The position numbers were made by a program, and so were the translations under genes. Below are positions 1-7,909 of a stretch of 64,000 nt of DNA, in pieces. Each line of letters starts with the position of its first letter. The stretch's first letter is position 1. The notes under the pieces are model-generated. The model was given only the letters and a program-made list of their open reading frames with translations, had not been told where the DNA came from and did not search any database. The stretch covers positions 1 through 64,000 of the forward strand of contig NZ_LRTR01000514.1 in NCBI RefSeq assembly GCF_001550375.1, given 5' to 3'. The stretch comes from Streptomyces europaeiscabiei (GTDB taxonomy: Bacteria > Actinomycetota > Actinomycetes > Streptomycetales > Streptomycetaceae).

Positions 1-88
1 GACCGTGGTCCGCGAGGACGAGTTGCAGGGCAGGCCGGATCACGTGGTGATGGCAGACCCGGAAGGTAACGAGTTTTGCCTGGTCTGA
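1..88 (+). CDS. VOC (glyoxalase/bleomycin-resistance fold) family protein, C-terminal end only
   Basis: Reading from base 2, an open frame enters from outside the window and stops at TGA 86-88. The last residues, HVVMADPEGNEFCLV, are the typical closing beta-strand of vicinal-oxygen-chelate proteins, with the metal-ligand Glu expected in the NEFC segment. Only about 28 codons are visible, so substrate and full length cannot be judged. The gene ends about 48 bp before the IS110 transposase stop codon, so the IS lies just downstream and has not obviously truncated it. Confidence 0.6.
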   Translation, partial: TVVREDELQGRPDHVVMADPEGNEFCLV

Positions 89-136
89 CGGGGTCGGTCA
101 GGCCAATTGGCCGCGCGCAGCGTGTCGCGTCCCTTC

Positions 137-1327
137 CTATGCGGCAGCCCTTGTCGGCGGAGCGGGCTCGTAGCGCCGTCCGTCGCGGAGGAGGGCCCAG
201 AGGACGTTGACGCGGCGGCGTGCGAGGGCAAGGACGGCCTGGGTATGGCGCTTGCCCTCGGCGCGTTTGCGGTCGTAGAACCGCCGGGATGCCTCGGACC
301 GCCGAATGCTGATCAGCGCGGAGGTGTAGAGCACGCGCTGGAGCCGGCGGTTGTAGCGTTGCGGGCGCCGCAGGTTGCCGCTGATCTTGCCGGAGTCGCG
401 CGGGACCGGGGCGACGCCGCCGAAGGCGGCGAGGCGGTCGGGGGTTCCGAAGACGGCCATGTCACCGCCGGTGGCGGCCAGGAACTCGGCACCGAGGATG
501 ATGCCGAGGCCGGGCATGCTGGTGATCACCTCGAAGTGTCGGTGATCGCGAAATCGGGCCTCGATGAGCTTTCCGAGCTCGGCGACCTGCTCGTTGAGGG
601 CCATCACCTCCTTCGCCAGGGTGTGCACCATCTGGGCGGTCAGCTTCTCGCCGGGCAGGCTGGTGTGCTGGCGTTCGGCGGCTTCGACCGCGGCCTCGGC
701 GAGCTGGTCGGCTCGGAGGACCTTGCGGTTCCGCAGCCAGGTCTCCAGGCGCTTGGCGCCAAGTCTGCGGATGGCCGCGGGGGTCTGGTAGCCGGTCAGC
801 AGGGTCAGCGGGCCCTTGTTGGTGAGGTCCAGGACCCGTTCCAGGCCGGGGAAGATGCCGGGCAGCTGGGCCCGGAGCCGGTTGACGATGCGGGTGCGGT
901 CGGCGACCAGGTCTATACGGCGACCTGTGAGGATCTTGAGGTCGGTGACGGTCTCGTCGCCGGTGCGTAAGGGGTTCAGGTCGCGGCGGATGCGGACCTG
1001 GTCGGCGATGACGGCGGCGTCCTTGGCGTCGGTCTTGCCTTCGCCGCGGTAGCTCTCGGAGGCGCGGTGGATGGCGCGGCCGGAGATGTAGTGGACCTGC
1101 TGGTCGTGGTTGAAGAGGACTGTGATGGCCAGGGCGGCTCCGCCGTCGGCCAGGTCGATGCCCCAGGTCACCTCGTCGCCAAGGGCTAGGACGTCGGTGA
1201 GGAGTTCTAGGAGTTCGGGCTCGTCATTGGCGACGCGCCGGGACAGCAGCCGGTGGCCGCTCTCGTTGATCGCGACGCAGTGGTGGTGGGTTTTGCCTGC
1301 GTCGATGCCGGCCCAGATCGCGGCCAT
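137..1327 (-). CDS. IS110-family RNA-guided recombinase (transposase)
   Basis: This 396-residue protein has the two-part IS110 architecture. An N-terminal RuvC-like DEDD domain starts GIDAGKTHHH (D8) and carries the TDAKDAAVIADQ block with the paired acidic residues. The C-terminal Transposase_20 domain begins at SMPGLGIILGAEFLA and includes VPRDSGK, whose serine is the expected catalytic residue. The second acidic position reads WGIDLADGG, so Asp replaces the more common Glu, as I recall for many Streptomyces members. Length is normal and no frameshift is visible, so the element may be active. The start follows a leader rich in short hairpins. Members of this family use a bridge RNA transcribed from that leader to pair target and donor DNA. 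Confidence 0.93.
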   Translation of the reverse strand: MAAIWAGIDAGKTHHHCVAINESGHRLLSRRVANDEPELLELLTDVLALGDEVTWGIDLADGGAALAITVLFNHDQQVHYISGRAIHRASESYRGEGKTDAKDAAVIADQVRIRRDLNPLRTGDETVTDLKILTGRRIDLVADRTRIVNRLRAQLPGIFPGLERVLDLTNKGPLTLLTGYQTPAAIRRLGAKRLETWLRNRKVLRADQLAEAAVEAAERQHTSLPGEKLTAQMVHTLAKEVMALNEQVAELGKLIEARFRDHRHFEVITSMPGLGIILGAEFLAATGGDMAVFGTPDRLAAFGGVAPVPRDSGKISGNLRRPQRYNRRLQRVLYTSALISIRRSEASRRFYDRKRAEGKRHTQAVLALARRRVNVLWALLRDGRRYEPAPPTRAAA

Positions 1328-1640
1328 GGTGCCTCCGTGCGGTGGGTGTGCTCGGTGCCTCCCGACGGACGACCTCGCTGTCGATTCCCTACGGAGCGAT
1401 CATTCGCAATTCCTAATTGGCAGCCGAGTCGTCGTGGGGCGTCGGGTGGCCAATCGCTGGTTGCCCCAAGCGGCAGAACTTTGAAAGCCACGCCCGACGC
1501 CCCTGGGTGGAAGAACCATACGAAGGGCTCGCCCTGTCCCGCAGACAACGTAGGGAACTGTTGAGTGCAGCCCGGCAGGCTGGGCTGGAGCCATGGCAGC
1601 CAGCCGCCGGTTCGTCGGGGCTGGACTGACCCAGGCACCA
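1328..1640 (-). ncRNA. IS110 leader region, candidate bridge RNA
   Basis: Established for IS110-group elements: the non-coding stretch 5-prime of the transposase gene encodes a structured bridge RNA with target-binding and donor-binding loops. Here that stretch holds no credible ORF and has overlapping short stems, for example 1569-1573 with 1582-1586 (AGCCC/GGGCT) and 1583-1588 with 1600-1605 (GGCTGG/CCAGCC), which are mutually exclusive. I cannot fold the whole molecule or find the guide loops by eye, so this marks the place to look, not a defined RNA. Confidence 0.3.
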
Positions 1641-1782
1641 CAAGTAGTCACCTCCTGCCCTGGGCACTCCACACTCGGCCCAGCGACCTCGGTACCGTCA
1701 AGGGGACAAGCCCTGATGGATGGAGCACGATGCCTCGCCGCCCTCTCGAACGCTGGCGCCTCACCCCCAGGGGGGCGCGCTG

Positions 1783-2706
1783 ATGCTGGAAGAAGCCGAA
1801 GAGATCGGCCGTCGCGCACGTCGCGCACGGCTCCGCCTTGGCATGACGCAAGCCGACCTCGCTGCCGCCCTGGGCAAAACACAGGGTTGGGTGTCCAAGA
1901 TGGAACGCGGCCACATCGAACTCGACCGCGTCGGCCTGCTCAACCTGCTCGCCTCGGAACTGCATGTACACCCGAACGACCTGATCGGGCGTCCGTACAA
2001 CAACACCGCACCGGCCGAGAACCAGTGGCAGGTGTCTGCCGCCGCGATCATGCGCGAGCTGCGCCGCTACGACCTCGCTCCCGTCTTCGACGGAACGCCC
2101 CGTACAGCCGGTCAGCTGTGGCAGGAAACCACCCGCCTGCATCGCCTCCGCGACGCTGCCGCGAACGTGGCGATCGTGCAGGTGCTCCCCGACCTGTTCC
2201 GTGAGGCGCGCGCCCTGGCCGAAGTCGCCACGGGCCATGAGCAGGAAGAGGCGTATGCCATCTACGCGGTGTGCTGCAAGTTCGCCCACACTGCCGCGCA
2301 CGCGCTTGGACACCCGGAGCTGGTGGCCATGGCATGCGAACGAGCTGCTTGGTCTGCGCGGCTGTCGGGCGACCCGGTGATGCCTGCCGTCGCCGACTGG
2401 ATGCGCGTGTGGGACATGTGGGCAACGGCAGACTGGGACGACTCTGTTGCCCTGTCCGACAAGGCGATTCGCAGCGTGCAGCGAGAGTACGACCGCGGTG
2501 ACCCGCTGGCTGTTCGGGCCTGGGGGACATTGCAACTGCGCGCTGCTGTCTCTGCCGCGCGCGGTGGTCGCAAGGCTGAAGCGAAGGACCGGATCAAGCA
2601 CGCGCGGAGTGCAGCCAAGCGGATGCAAGAAGCCGCCGGCCCTCCGGTGTACGACCGTCTCACTGGACTTGAAATCTTCCGTGCAGAGGCCCTGAAATCA
2701 CACTGA
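1783..2706 (+). CDS. XRE-family helix-turn-helix regulator
   Basis: The ATG at 1783 follows a GGGGGG tract and places the XRE/Cro HTH at the very N-terminus, with recognition region MTQADLAAALGKTQGWVSKM at about residues 20-40. The remainder is helical and TPR-like, as in the large Streptomyces family of XRE regulators (often nearer 400 residues). This copy has 307 residues and ends just after DRLTGLEIFRAEA, so it may have lost its C-terminus. The junction with the degenerate region starts about 50 bp later. An upstream ATG at 1720 is in frame but has no ribosome site and would add an unrelated extension. Ligand and targets are unknown. Confidence 0.8.
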   Translation: MLEEAEEIGRRARRARLRLGMTQADLAAALGKTQGWVSKMERGHIELDRVGLLNLLASELHVHPNDLIGRPYNNTAPAENQWQVSAAAIMRELRRYDLAPVFDGTPRTAGQLWQETTRLHRLRDAAANVAIVQVLPDLFREARALAEVATGHEQEEAYAIYAVCCKFAHTAAHALGHPELVAMACERAAWSARLSGDPVMPAVADWMRVWDMWATADWDDSVALSDKAIRSVQREYDRGDPLAVRAWGTLQLRAAVSAARGGRKAEAKDRIKHARSAAKRMQEAAGPPVYDRLTGLEIFRAEALKSH

Positions 2707-2755
2707 GCTACTTGCCCCCTCGCCGTAGCTATACGAGAACAGGGCCGTCGTAGCG

Positions 2756-3325
2756 TCACAGTCGGCCCGTGGGGCGGCCGACGGCATCGCGTTCCACTTC
2801 GGGTGAGTGGTCCAGGATGTGGTGGACGAGAGCCAGCGCAGGGGAGTTGAGAATCCACAGGGCCCCGCTGCGGTGCTGGACACGCACGGCCGGTCGGGCA
2901 CCCATGCGTCGAGCACCCTGCCGGTCGAGGTGGCCCGCTGTGCGCTCGTGGTAGCCGACGGCGCGCACCCAGGTGCCGGGGGCCGAGCGCAGCGCGGCGG
3001 CCAGCCCGTCAGGGTCGCCCGCGTGGACACCGCAGTCGACGGAGGACGCGGCGGCCGCCATCGCGAGGAGATGCAGATGGTGGTCGTGCAGCCCGGGCAG
3101 CAGAGCGTCGCCATGACCCTCGACCACCTCTGCCCCTGCGACGGGGGTGATATAACCGACCGCCACGACGGTCGCACCGCGTACGTGGACGTCAACCCTT
3201 CGGCCGTCGACCTCGACGTCGCGGAAGACCGTGTCGGCACGGGAGTTCCTCCATGCTCCGCCGGTGCGGATCCCCTCTCTCGGCACGTGCGTCCCCCAGT
3301 CCCCAGTCCAGCGCCGGCGTCGCAT
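2756..3325 (-). pseudogene. Amidohydrolase-family fragment (N-terminal part)
   Basis: From about 3240 the frame reads a beta-sandwich lead-in, then GDALLPGLHDHHLHLL, whose H-x-H is the first metal ligand pair of amidohydrolase-superfamily enzymes. The frame stops after only about 165 recognisable residues; the family normally has 450-550, so the rest of the barrel and its other metal ligands are gone. No good start codon sits before residue ADTVFRDV, although GGAGG is present, so the start may also be damaged. It overlaps the end of the crotonase remnant, suggesting the two were once translationally coupled. No function is expected. Confidence 0.6.
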
Positions 3326-4271
3326 CGATGGCGTGCCCGGTCAACGCGAGATACGCCGTCCGCCACCGCCCGATCCTGCGTGTGACGCCAACCGTGCCCC
3401 CGGCTCCCGGGATCAGGCCCATCTCCAGCTCGGGCAACCGAAAGTACGCGTCGTCTGCCGCCGTCACGCGGGGTGCGAAGGACGGTACTTCGACGCCCGC
3501 GCCGACGCGGGCACCGTGCACCTCGAAGCGGATTCGGTCGCCGAGAGCGGCGACATGACGCGCGGCGGAGCGGTGCAGCCTGAGGAGGTGAGCGGTCGCC
3601 ATGTCCGGCGCCGTGCCGAATTCGTCCAGGTCGCCACCGCTGCAGAACGACGGGCCTGCGCCACTCACCACAACGTGTTCCACGCTTCGATCGAGGAGCG
3701 CTAACTCCAGCCCTTCGAGCAGCCCGTCGCGCACGGCGTGGCCGAACGCGTTATGCCGTTTGGGCTTGTTGAGAGTGATCCGTAGCGTGCCGTCGTCCCG
3801 GTCGAGGAGCACCGGATCCGCACAGGCCGCCGTGGGGCGCGGCTTGGAGCGCGATCGCCAAGCCGCGAACTCCCTGGCGCCGAGCAGTATCGAGTATGAG
3901 AGGGACTCGATGAGCAGTCCTTCGGCGACCGTCGCCTTGGGCGTCGCTCGGAGCGTTTCGTCCAGCGTCAGCGCAGCCTACGGAGCGCCGGCGACCGTGG
4001 CACGGACGGCGTCGACATCCGAAGCAGTCCCCGCGCAGTACGGGGCGAGTCCGCCGCCGAGGGTGACCGTGAGCTGCTCGACGACCGGCACCGCTTCGGG
4101 TGGGAGCGGCGCGGTGGCAACGCCCACGAGCAGCGGAGCAGGAGCTACGCGAGGCGGGAGCAAGGGGTCGTCCCAGTCCATGCCGTCGAGCGGAACGACA
4201 TGAAGCGGCGTCACCGGGGCGCCCGCTGCGGTGAGTTCCAGGCGGCCGCTCATCAGGAATTTGCTTGTCAT
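3192..4271 (-). pseudogene. Enoyl-CoA hydratase/isomerase (crotonase) broken by an in-frame amber codon
   Basis: The frame starts at ATG 4271 (MTSKFLMSGRLELT), hits TAG at 3978-3980 after 97 residues (AVRATVAGAP), then continues in the same frame without interruption through AALTLDETLRATPKATV to a clear crotonase core. The core shows NKPKRHNAFGHAVRD, the oxyanion-hole segment VVSGAGPSFCSGGDLDEFG, and PELEMGLIPGAGGT. The protein once had about 340-350 residues. An ORF caller would see only the piece starting at 3812. The C-terminal tail overlaps the amidohydrolase remnant. It probably acted on a CoA thioester in side-chain or ring degradation. Sequencing error or stop read-through are the alternatives to pseudogenisation. 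Confidence 0.75.
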
Positions 4272-4373
4272 GAAGCCGTTAGTTCTCCCGCATCTGCGCT
4301 GTTGGCAGGTGTCCTGCGAACAGCGAAGCGGTTATGTGTCCCACACAGTAAGACCTGTTCCCCTAAGGAGAAA

Positions 4374-4700
4374 GTGCTCCGCAACGTCCGGGTGCCGGTG
4401 GAGAACTGCATCGGTGGGGAGAACAACGGCTGGGCCATGATCACCGGTCAGCTCAACACCGAACGCGTCGCCGTGGTGGCCACGGCGCCCTTCGAGTAGA
4501 TCCTCGCGAGTGTGCGGGCGTGGGCCGCCGAGACCAAGGCGCCTGATGGCTCGTATGTCCTGGACGACCCTTCGGTGCGCCAGGCGCTCGCCCGGCGCCA
4601 CGCGCGTATCGTGCGACATCGCGCCGTCGACCCGCCAGGTGCGGCCGTCGAGACGGGCATGGAAGCCGGGCGACGTACTGGCGCACCGATCCAACCCTAG
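4374..4700 (+). pseudogene. Acyl-CoA dehydrogenase remnant
   Basis: The frame reads VLRNVRVPVENCIGGENNGW followed by AMITGQLNTERVAVV, the conserved middle of acyl-CoA dehydrogenases where loops reach FAD and substrate. It then meets TAG at 4497-4499 and continues in frame as SVRAWAAETKAPDGS to a second stop at 4698-4700. Both ends are missing (about 110 of an expected 380-400 residues). It sits in the same orientation as the CoA-transferase and reductase scraps, so these were probably one operon. Confidence 0.65.
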
Positions 4701-4732
4701 CCGACCGTGACGGCCGGCAGGCTGCGGACGAG

Positions 4733-5088
4733 GTGGAGGCCCGAATCGGCGCCTGGGTCGCGGAGCGTGAGGCCGATGAGTCGTCGGTCTGCTCCTCGCG
4801 GCCGGTGTCCCCGCCGCCGTGTCCATCGACAGTCGGTGGGTGCACGAGCACCCTCACCTCGCAGGACGAGGCGCGTACGAAACGGCCGAACTGCCTTATG
4901 CCGGCACGGTTCCGTTGCCGACTCTCCCGTTCCGCCACCGAGGCCGGCCCGCCTGGCTCACTCGGCGCCCGTCGACCCTGGGCGAACACAATCGCGAGGT
5001 GCTGATCGGTGAACTGGGGCTGACCGAGGAGGCGTACGCCGGCCTGGTGGAGCAGGGCGTCGTCGGCACCGCTCCCGAGGGGTTCTGA
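4733..5088 (+). pseudogene. CaiB/BaiF-type (family III) CoA-transferase, frameshifted C-terminal part
   Basis: The first part reads EVEARIGAWVAEREADE. Near 4780-4785 the frame shifts by one and continues as GLLLAAGVPAAVSIDSRWV, then AELPYAGTVPLPTLPF and LGEHNREVLIGELGL, ending at TGA 5086-5088. The LGEH-REVL motif and the A-G-VP-A segment are characteristic of the C-terminal lobe of family III CoA-transferases. The large N-terminal domain with the catalytic Asp is missing. The stop overlaps the next ATG by one base (TGATG). Confidence 0.65.
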
Positions 5089-5151
5089 TGGCGACCGGAA
5101 GCGGACCGCTGGCGGGCGTGCGCGTGGTGGAACTCGCCGCGCAGGGCCCGG
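5088..5151 (+). pseudogene. N-terminal stub of a second CaiB/BaiF CoA-transferase
   Basis: ATG 5088 opens GPLAGVRVVELAAQGPA, the standard first strand-helix of family III CoA-transferases, coupled by a one-base overlap to the preceding CoA-transferase remnant. Homology stops after about 20 residues at a junction near 5150, where a different gene in another frame takes over. A deletion has joined the start of this gene to the end of a reductase gene. Confidence 0.55.
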
Positions 5152-5499
5152 CCCGATGCCGCGGCCGCCACGATCCTCGGCGAGCGTCGTCCGTACACGT
5201 GCGTGCCGTGGTTCTGGTCGGATCAGGGCAGCCTGCGCATCCGGATCGTCGGACTGCGTGCGAGCGACGACACTGCTGTCACACGCCAATTCGGCGATCG
5301 CGACAGATGCCTCGTCGGCTACTACCGGGACGGGCGACTGGCGGCTGTCGAGGCCGTCAACGCGACCGCCGACTTCATGGCCTTGAAGAAGGCGCTGGCC
5401 TCCGGAACGGAGATCGCGGCTTCCGATCTCATGGATCCGGACGTATCGCTGAAGACGCTCATCAAGGCGGTGACCGCGAATGCGGTCAGTTCCGGCTGA
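5152..5499 (+). pseudogene. Ferredoxin reductase, C-terminal (Reductase_C) domain only
   Basis: From 5152 the frame reads AATILGERRPYTCVPWFWSD, followed by GLRASDD, GYYRDGRLAAVEAVN and ADFMALKKAL, and stops at 5499. VPWFWSDQ is the hallmark of the C-terminal domain of flavin-dependent ferredoxin reductases that supply electrons to Rieske oxygenases or P450s. The FAD and NAD domains (about 300 residues) are absent and no start codon is present. It ends tail-to-tail with the MarR-type gene, overlapping by 14 bp. Confidence 0.7.
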
Positions 5500-6487
5500 A
5501 CAGATCTCCTCCGGACGGGCCGGTCGAGCCCCGAGCGTCGAGCAGCGTGGTGACATACGACTCGACCAAGGGCGTCCAGCGCTGTCGGTCCTCGGAGCTG
5601 AGGTCGTCGATCAGCTTCTGGAATACCGTCAGCTGGACTTCGAGCACGCGCGTGAGCAGCGCCGCCCCCTTGCGCGAGATGCGGACCAGTGTGCTGCGGC
5701 GGTCGAACCCGTCCACCGCGCGGTCCACCAGCCGCAGTTGGGTGAGCTGGCGCAGGCGCTTGCTCGCCTGCGAAGGGTCGATCGCGAGCCGGGCCGCGAC
5801 CTCTGCGACGGGGAGAGGGCCGCTGCGTTGGATCACTTGGAGGGCGAACAGCCCGGTCTGCCGTACGGGCGCGTCGATGAGTTCCAGCAGATCGTTGAAC
5901 CCGCTGGACTGGCCGACCCAGGTGACGATTCCGATGACTGGGCGGAAGAAGGCGCGGGTTCCGGCGTCGTAGTCGTCACCCGCAAGCTCCGTCCAGCGGT
6001 CAGCGGCCGCGGACCGGGGGCTGTCGGGCAGCGCCGTCACCAGCCGGTCATACACGAGCGTGAACCATTCGGCGAGCGCCGCGATGCCGTCAGCGGACCA
6101 CCGGGGTTCCGCCACCAGGTAGTCGCGGCTCCATGCGAGCAGCCACCGGTCGAGCGTCGCCGCGGCCGGCTCCGACAGTTCCAACAGGGTCCGGCGGCGA
6201 TCCGCAGGATCCGTGCTGCGTACGAGGTGTCCGGCAGCCTCGAGCTGGGCCGCCTGTCGGCTCGTCTGGCCGAGATCGATGCCGAGCTCGCGTGCCACCG
6301 TGCTGGTCGGCACCGCGCCACGGCTGCCGAGGAGCTCGATGAAGCGCAGGTCGGAGGGCGACAGTTCGGTTCCGGTCACCGCTCGCAACCCGCGGCTGTG
6401 CGCCCGCGTACCGGACATGAAGGCGACCGTGTTGATGAGTCTGAGCGTCGCCCTCTCCAGCGCGAGCTCCTCGGGCACCCGGTCCAC
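5486..6487 (-). CDS. Tandem MarR-type winged-helix regulator
   Basis: The protein carries two winged-helix modules, each resembling MarR. One is near residues 40-105 (LSPSDLRFIELLGSRG, VARELGIDLGQTSRQAAQLE, DPADRRRTLLELS). The second is near 220-280 (PLPVAEVAARLAIDPSQAS, RLVDRAVDGFDRRSTLVRIS). Such double MarR proteins act as pseudo-dimers on DNA. The GTG at 6487 is chosen because AAGGGGAG lies 6 bases upstream; the longer frame to 6559 adds low-complexity sequence. It gives 333 residues and is intact. It lies between reductase and dehydrogenase remnants, so it probably regulated the now-decayed catabolic genes. Confidence 0.8.
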   Translation of the reverse strand: MDRVPEELALERATLRLINTVAFMSGTRAHSRGLRAVTGTELSPSDLRFIELLGSRGAVPTSTVARELGIDLGQTSRQAAQLEAAGHLVRSTDPADRRRTLLELSEPAAATLDRWLLAWSRDYLVAEPRWSADGIAALAEWFTLVYDRLVTALPDSPRSAAADRWTELAGDDYDAGTRAFFRPVIGIVTWVGQSSGFNDLLELIDAPVRQTGLFALQVIQRSGPLPVAEVAARLAIDPSQASKRLRQLTQLRLVDRAVDGFDRRSTLVRISRKGAALLTRVLEVQLTVFQKLIDDLSSEDRQRWTPLVESYVTTLLDARGSTGPSGGDLFSRN

Positions 6488-6617
6488 GCGGACTCCCCTT
6501 CCCCCACCACTCCATGAACGGCAGCCCGTATGCCGAGATACGGGACATCTATCAAGCATTGCACATCCATGCGGGTGGCAGAGAGTCGGCAGCGGTGCCC
6601 AGCACTGACGGGACCAT

Positions 6618-7685
6618 TTGGAACCACGAGGTCGACGTACTGATCGGCGGCAGCGGGGCCGGCGGAATGGTCGGGGCCATCACGGCCCAACACCTTCGGG
6701 CTCACGTCGCTCGTGGTCGAGAAGGCGGCCGGGATCGGCGGCTCGACCGCGATGTCCGGCGGAGGGATCTGGATCCCCAACAATCCCACCCCGCGCAAGG
6801 AGGGGCAGACGGACGATGTCGAGGACGTGCGGCACTATCTGCGGGCTGTCGTCGGCGACCGCGTCGCGGCCGATCGGATCGACGCCTACGTCGACTGCGG
6901 GCTCGAGGTGCTCGAGATGCTGCATCGCGTCAGTCGGCACATGGAGTTCTCCTGGTGTCCCGGTTACTCCGACTATCACCCTGAGCTGCCCGGCGGCAGG
7001 GCGGCGGGCAGGACCATCCAGCCGCGTCCGATCGACGTCCGCAAACTGGGGGACGAGGAGCGGAAGTTGCTAGCGCTGGACGTCCCCATGCCGCTCGGTC
7101 TGTGGTTCACGGGCTACGAAGCGCGTAACCTCATGATGATCCGGCGCGAGTGGAAGGCCCGGCGGATGCTGGGCGTGGCGGCCTGGCGGGTCGTCTCGCG
7201 CGCGGCCGCCGCGCCGTGGCTGCTCGTTCTACGCAGCGGCCTGGTGGCGAATGCGGACACGCTGCGCGAACTCGCCGAGAAGATCGCGGTCCCGCCGGAC
7301 GCCCTGGAGGCCACGGTCGCTCGCTTCAACGGCTTCGCGGCCAAGGGCAGGGACGAGGACTGCGGGCGCGGCGACAGTCCGTACGACAACTATTACGGCG
7401 ACCACTCACTACCAAACCCCAATCTCGACACGATTGACGGCGGACCCTTCTACGCGATCCGGATCGGAGGCGGGGGATCTGGGCACCAAGGGCGGCGTAC
7501 TGACGGACGCTCAGGGCCGCGTGCTGCGGCCGGACGGCAGCGTGATCCCTGGTCTGTACGCCACGGGCAACGCATCGGCCGCGGTGATGGGCAACGAGTA
7601 CGCCGGGGCAGGAGCCACGATTGGTCCCGCCATGGTGTTCAGCTACCTGGCGATGGAGCACGCGGCGAAGAGCGCCGCGGGCTGA
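6618..7685 (+). pseudogene. 3-ketosteroid delta-1-dehydrogenase-like FAD flavoprotein, frameshifted and internally deleted
   Basis: Three frames are needed. First, HEVDVLIGGSGAGGMVGAIT gives the FAD dinucleotide fold. After a shift near 6690, GLTSLVVEKAAGIGGSTAMS and GGGIWIPNN continue to [20 protein letters not shown] and [18 protein letters not shown]. After a second shift in the G-rich tract near 7475, [18 protein letters not shown] and [18 protein letters not shown] follow to the stop. These blocks match the 3-ketosteroid dehydrogenase/flavocytochrome c family (about 550 residues). Only about 350 remain, and the region between [11 protein letters not shown] and NADTLREL is too short, indicating a deletion. 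Not functional. In the steroid pathway the enzyme desaturates ring A. Confidence 0.75.
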
Positions 7686-7871
7686 GTGCCCTGCCAAGGT
7701 ACTCCCCGAGGGGCGCACACCTTACTTGGCTGCATACAGTCATCTGTCCGAGCTGTCCTTCAAGTTGGGGCCATTTCGCCCGATTCCTCCATTCTGTAGC
7801 GGAGGAAAGCGGGCTCAAAATTACTTGATAAAAGGCATGCACATCTCTTGGCAGTAACCGTGGCGTCACTA
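7686..7871. other. Gap upstream of the IclR-type gene
   Basis: This gap of about 190 bp is relatively A/T-rich for the window. It contains TTGATA at 7825-7830 as a possible -35 element but no convincing -10 at the right distance. No gene is visible. Confidence 0.35.
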
Positions 7872-7887
7872 GAATTGAAATCAATTC
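7872..7887. promoter_or_regulatory. Perfect palindrome, likely operator of the adjacent IclR-type regulator
   Basis: GAATTG-AAAT-CAATTC is a perfect 6-bp inverted repeat with a 4-bp spacer, 22 bp before the ATG of the IclR-family gene. It is A/T-rich in G/C-rich surroundings. IclR proteins commonly bind pseudo-palindromes of this size just upstream of their own genes, so autoregulation is the natural reading. Confidence 0.5.
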
Positions 7888-7909
7888 CAGTGGCCGAAGG
7901 GTGCTGACA

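Larger units (their letters stand above)
89..1650 (-). mobile_element. IS110-family insertion sequence (ends approximate)
   Basis: A complete IS110-type transposase (137-1327, minus strand) is followed on its 5-prime side by over 300 bp with no convincing gene, the layout expected for an IS110 element with its non-coding leader. IS110 elements have weak or no terminal inverted repeats and insert through a 2-nt core, so exact ends cannot be fixed by eye. The right limit is near 1650, before the XRE gene. The left limit lies within 89-136, between the VOC stop and the transposase stop. Confidence 0.55.

Noticed and set aside
4453-5556. 367-residue minus-strand ORF across the acyl-CoA dehydrogenase/CoA-transferase remnants
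   Set aside because: Composition is Arg/Ser/Ala-rich without motifs; recognisable homologies are on the plus strand.
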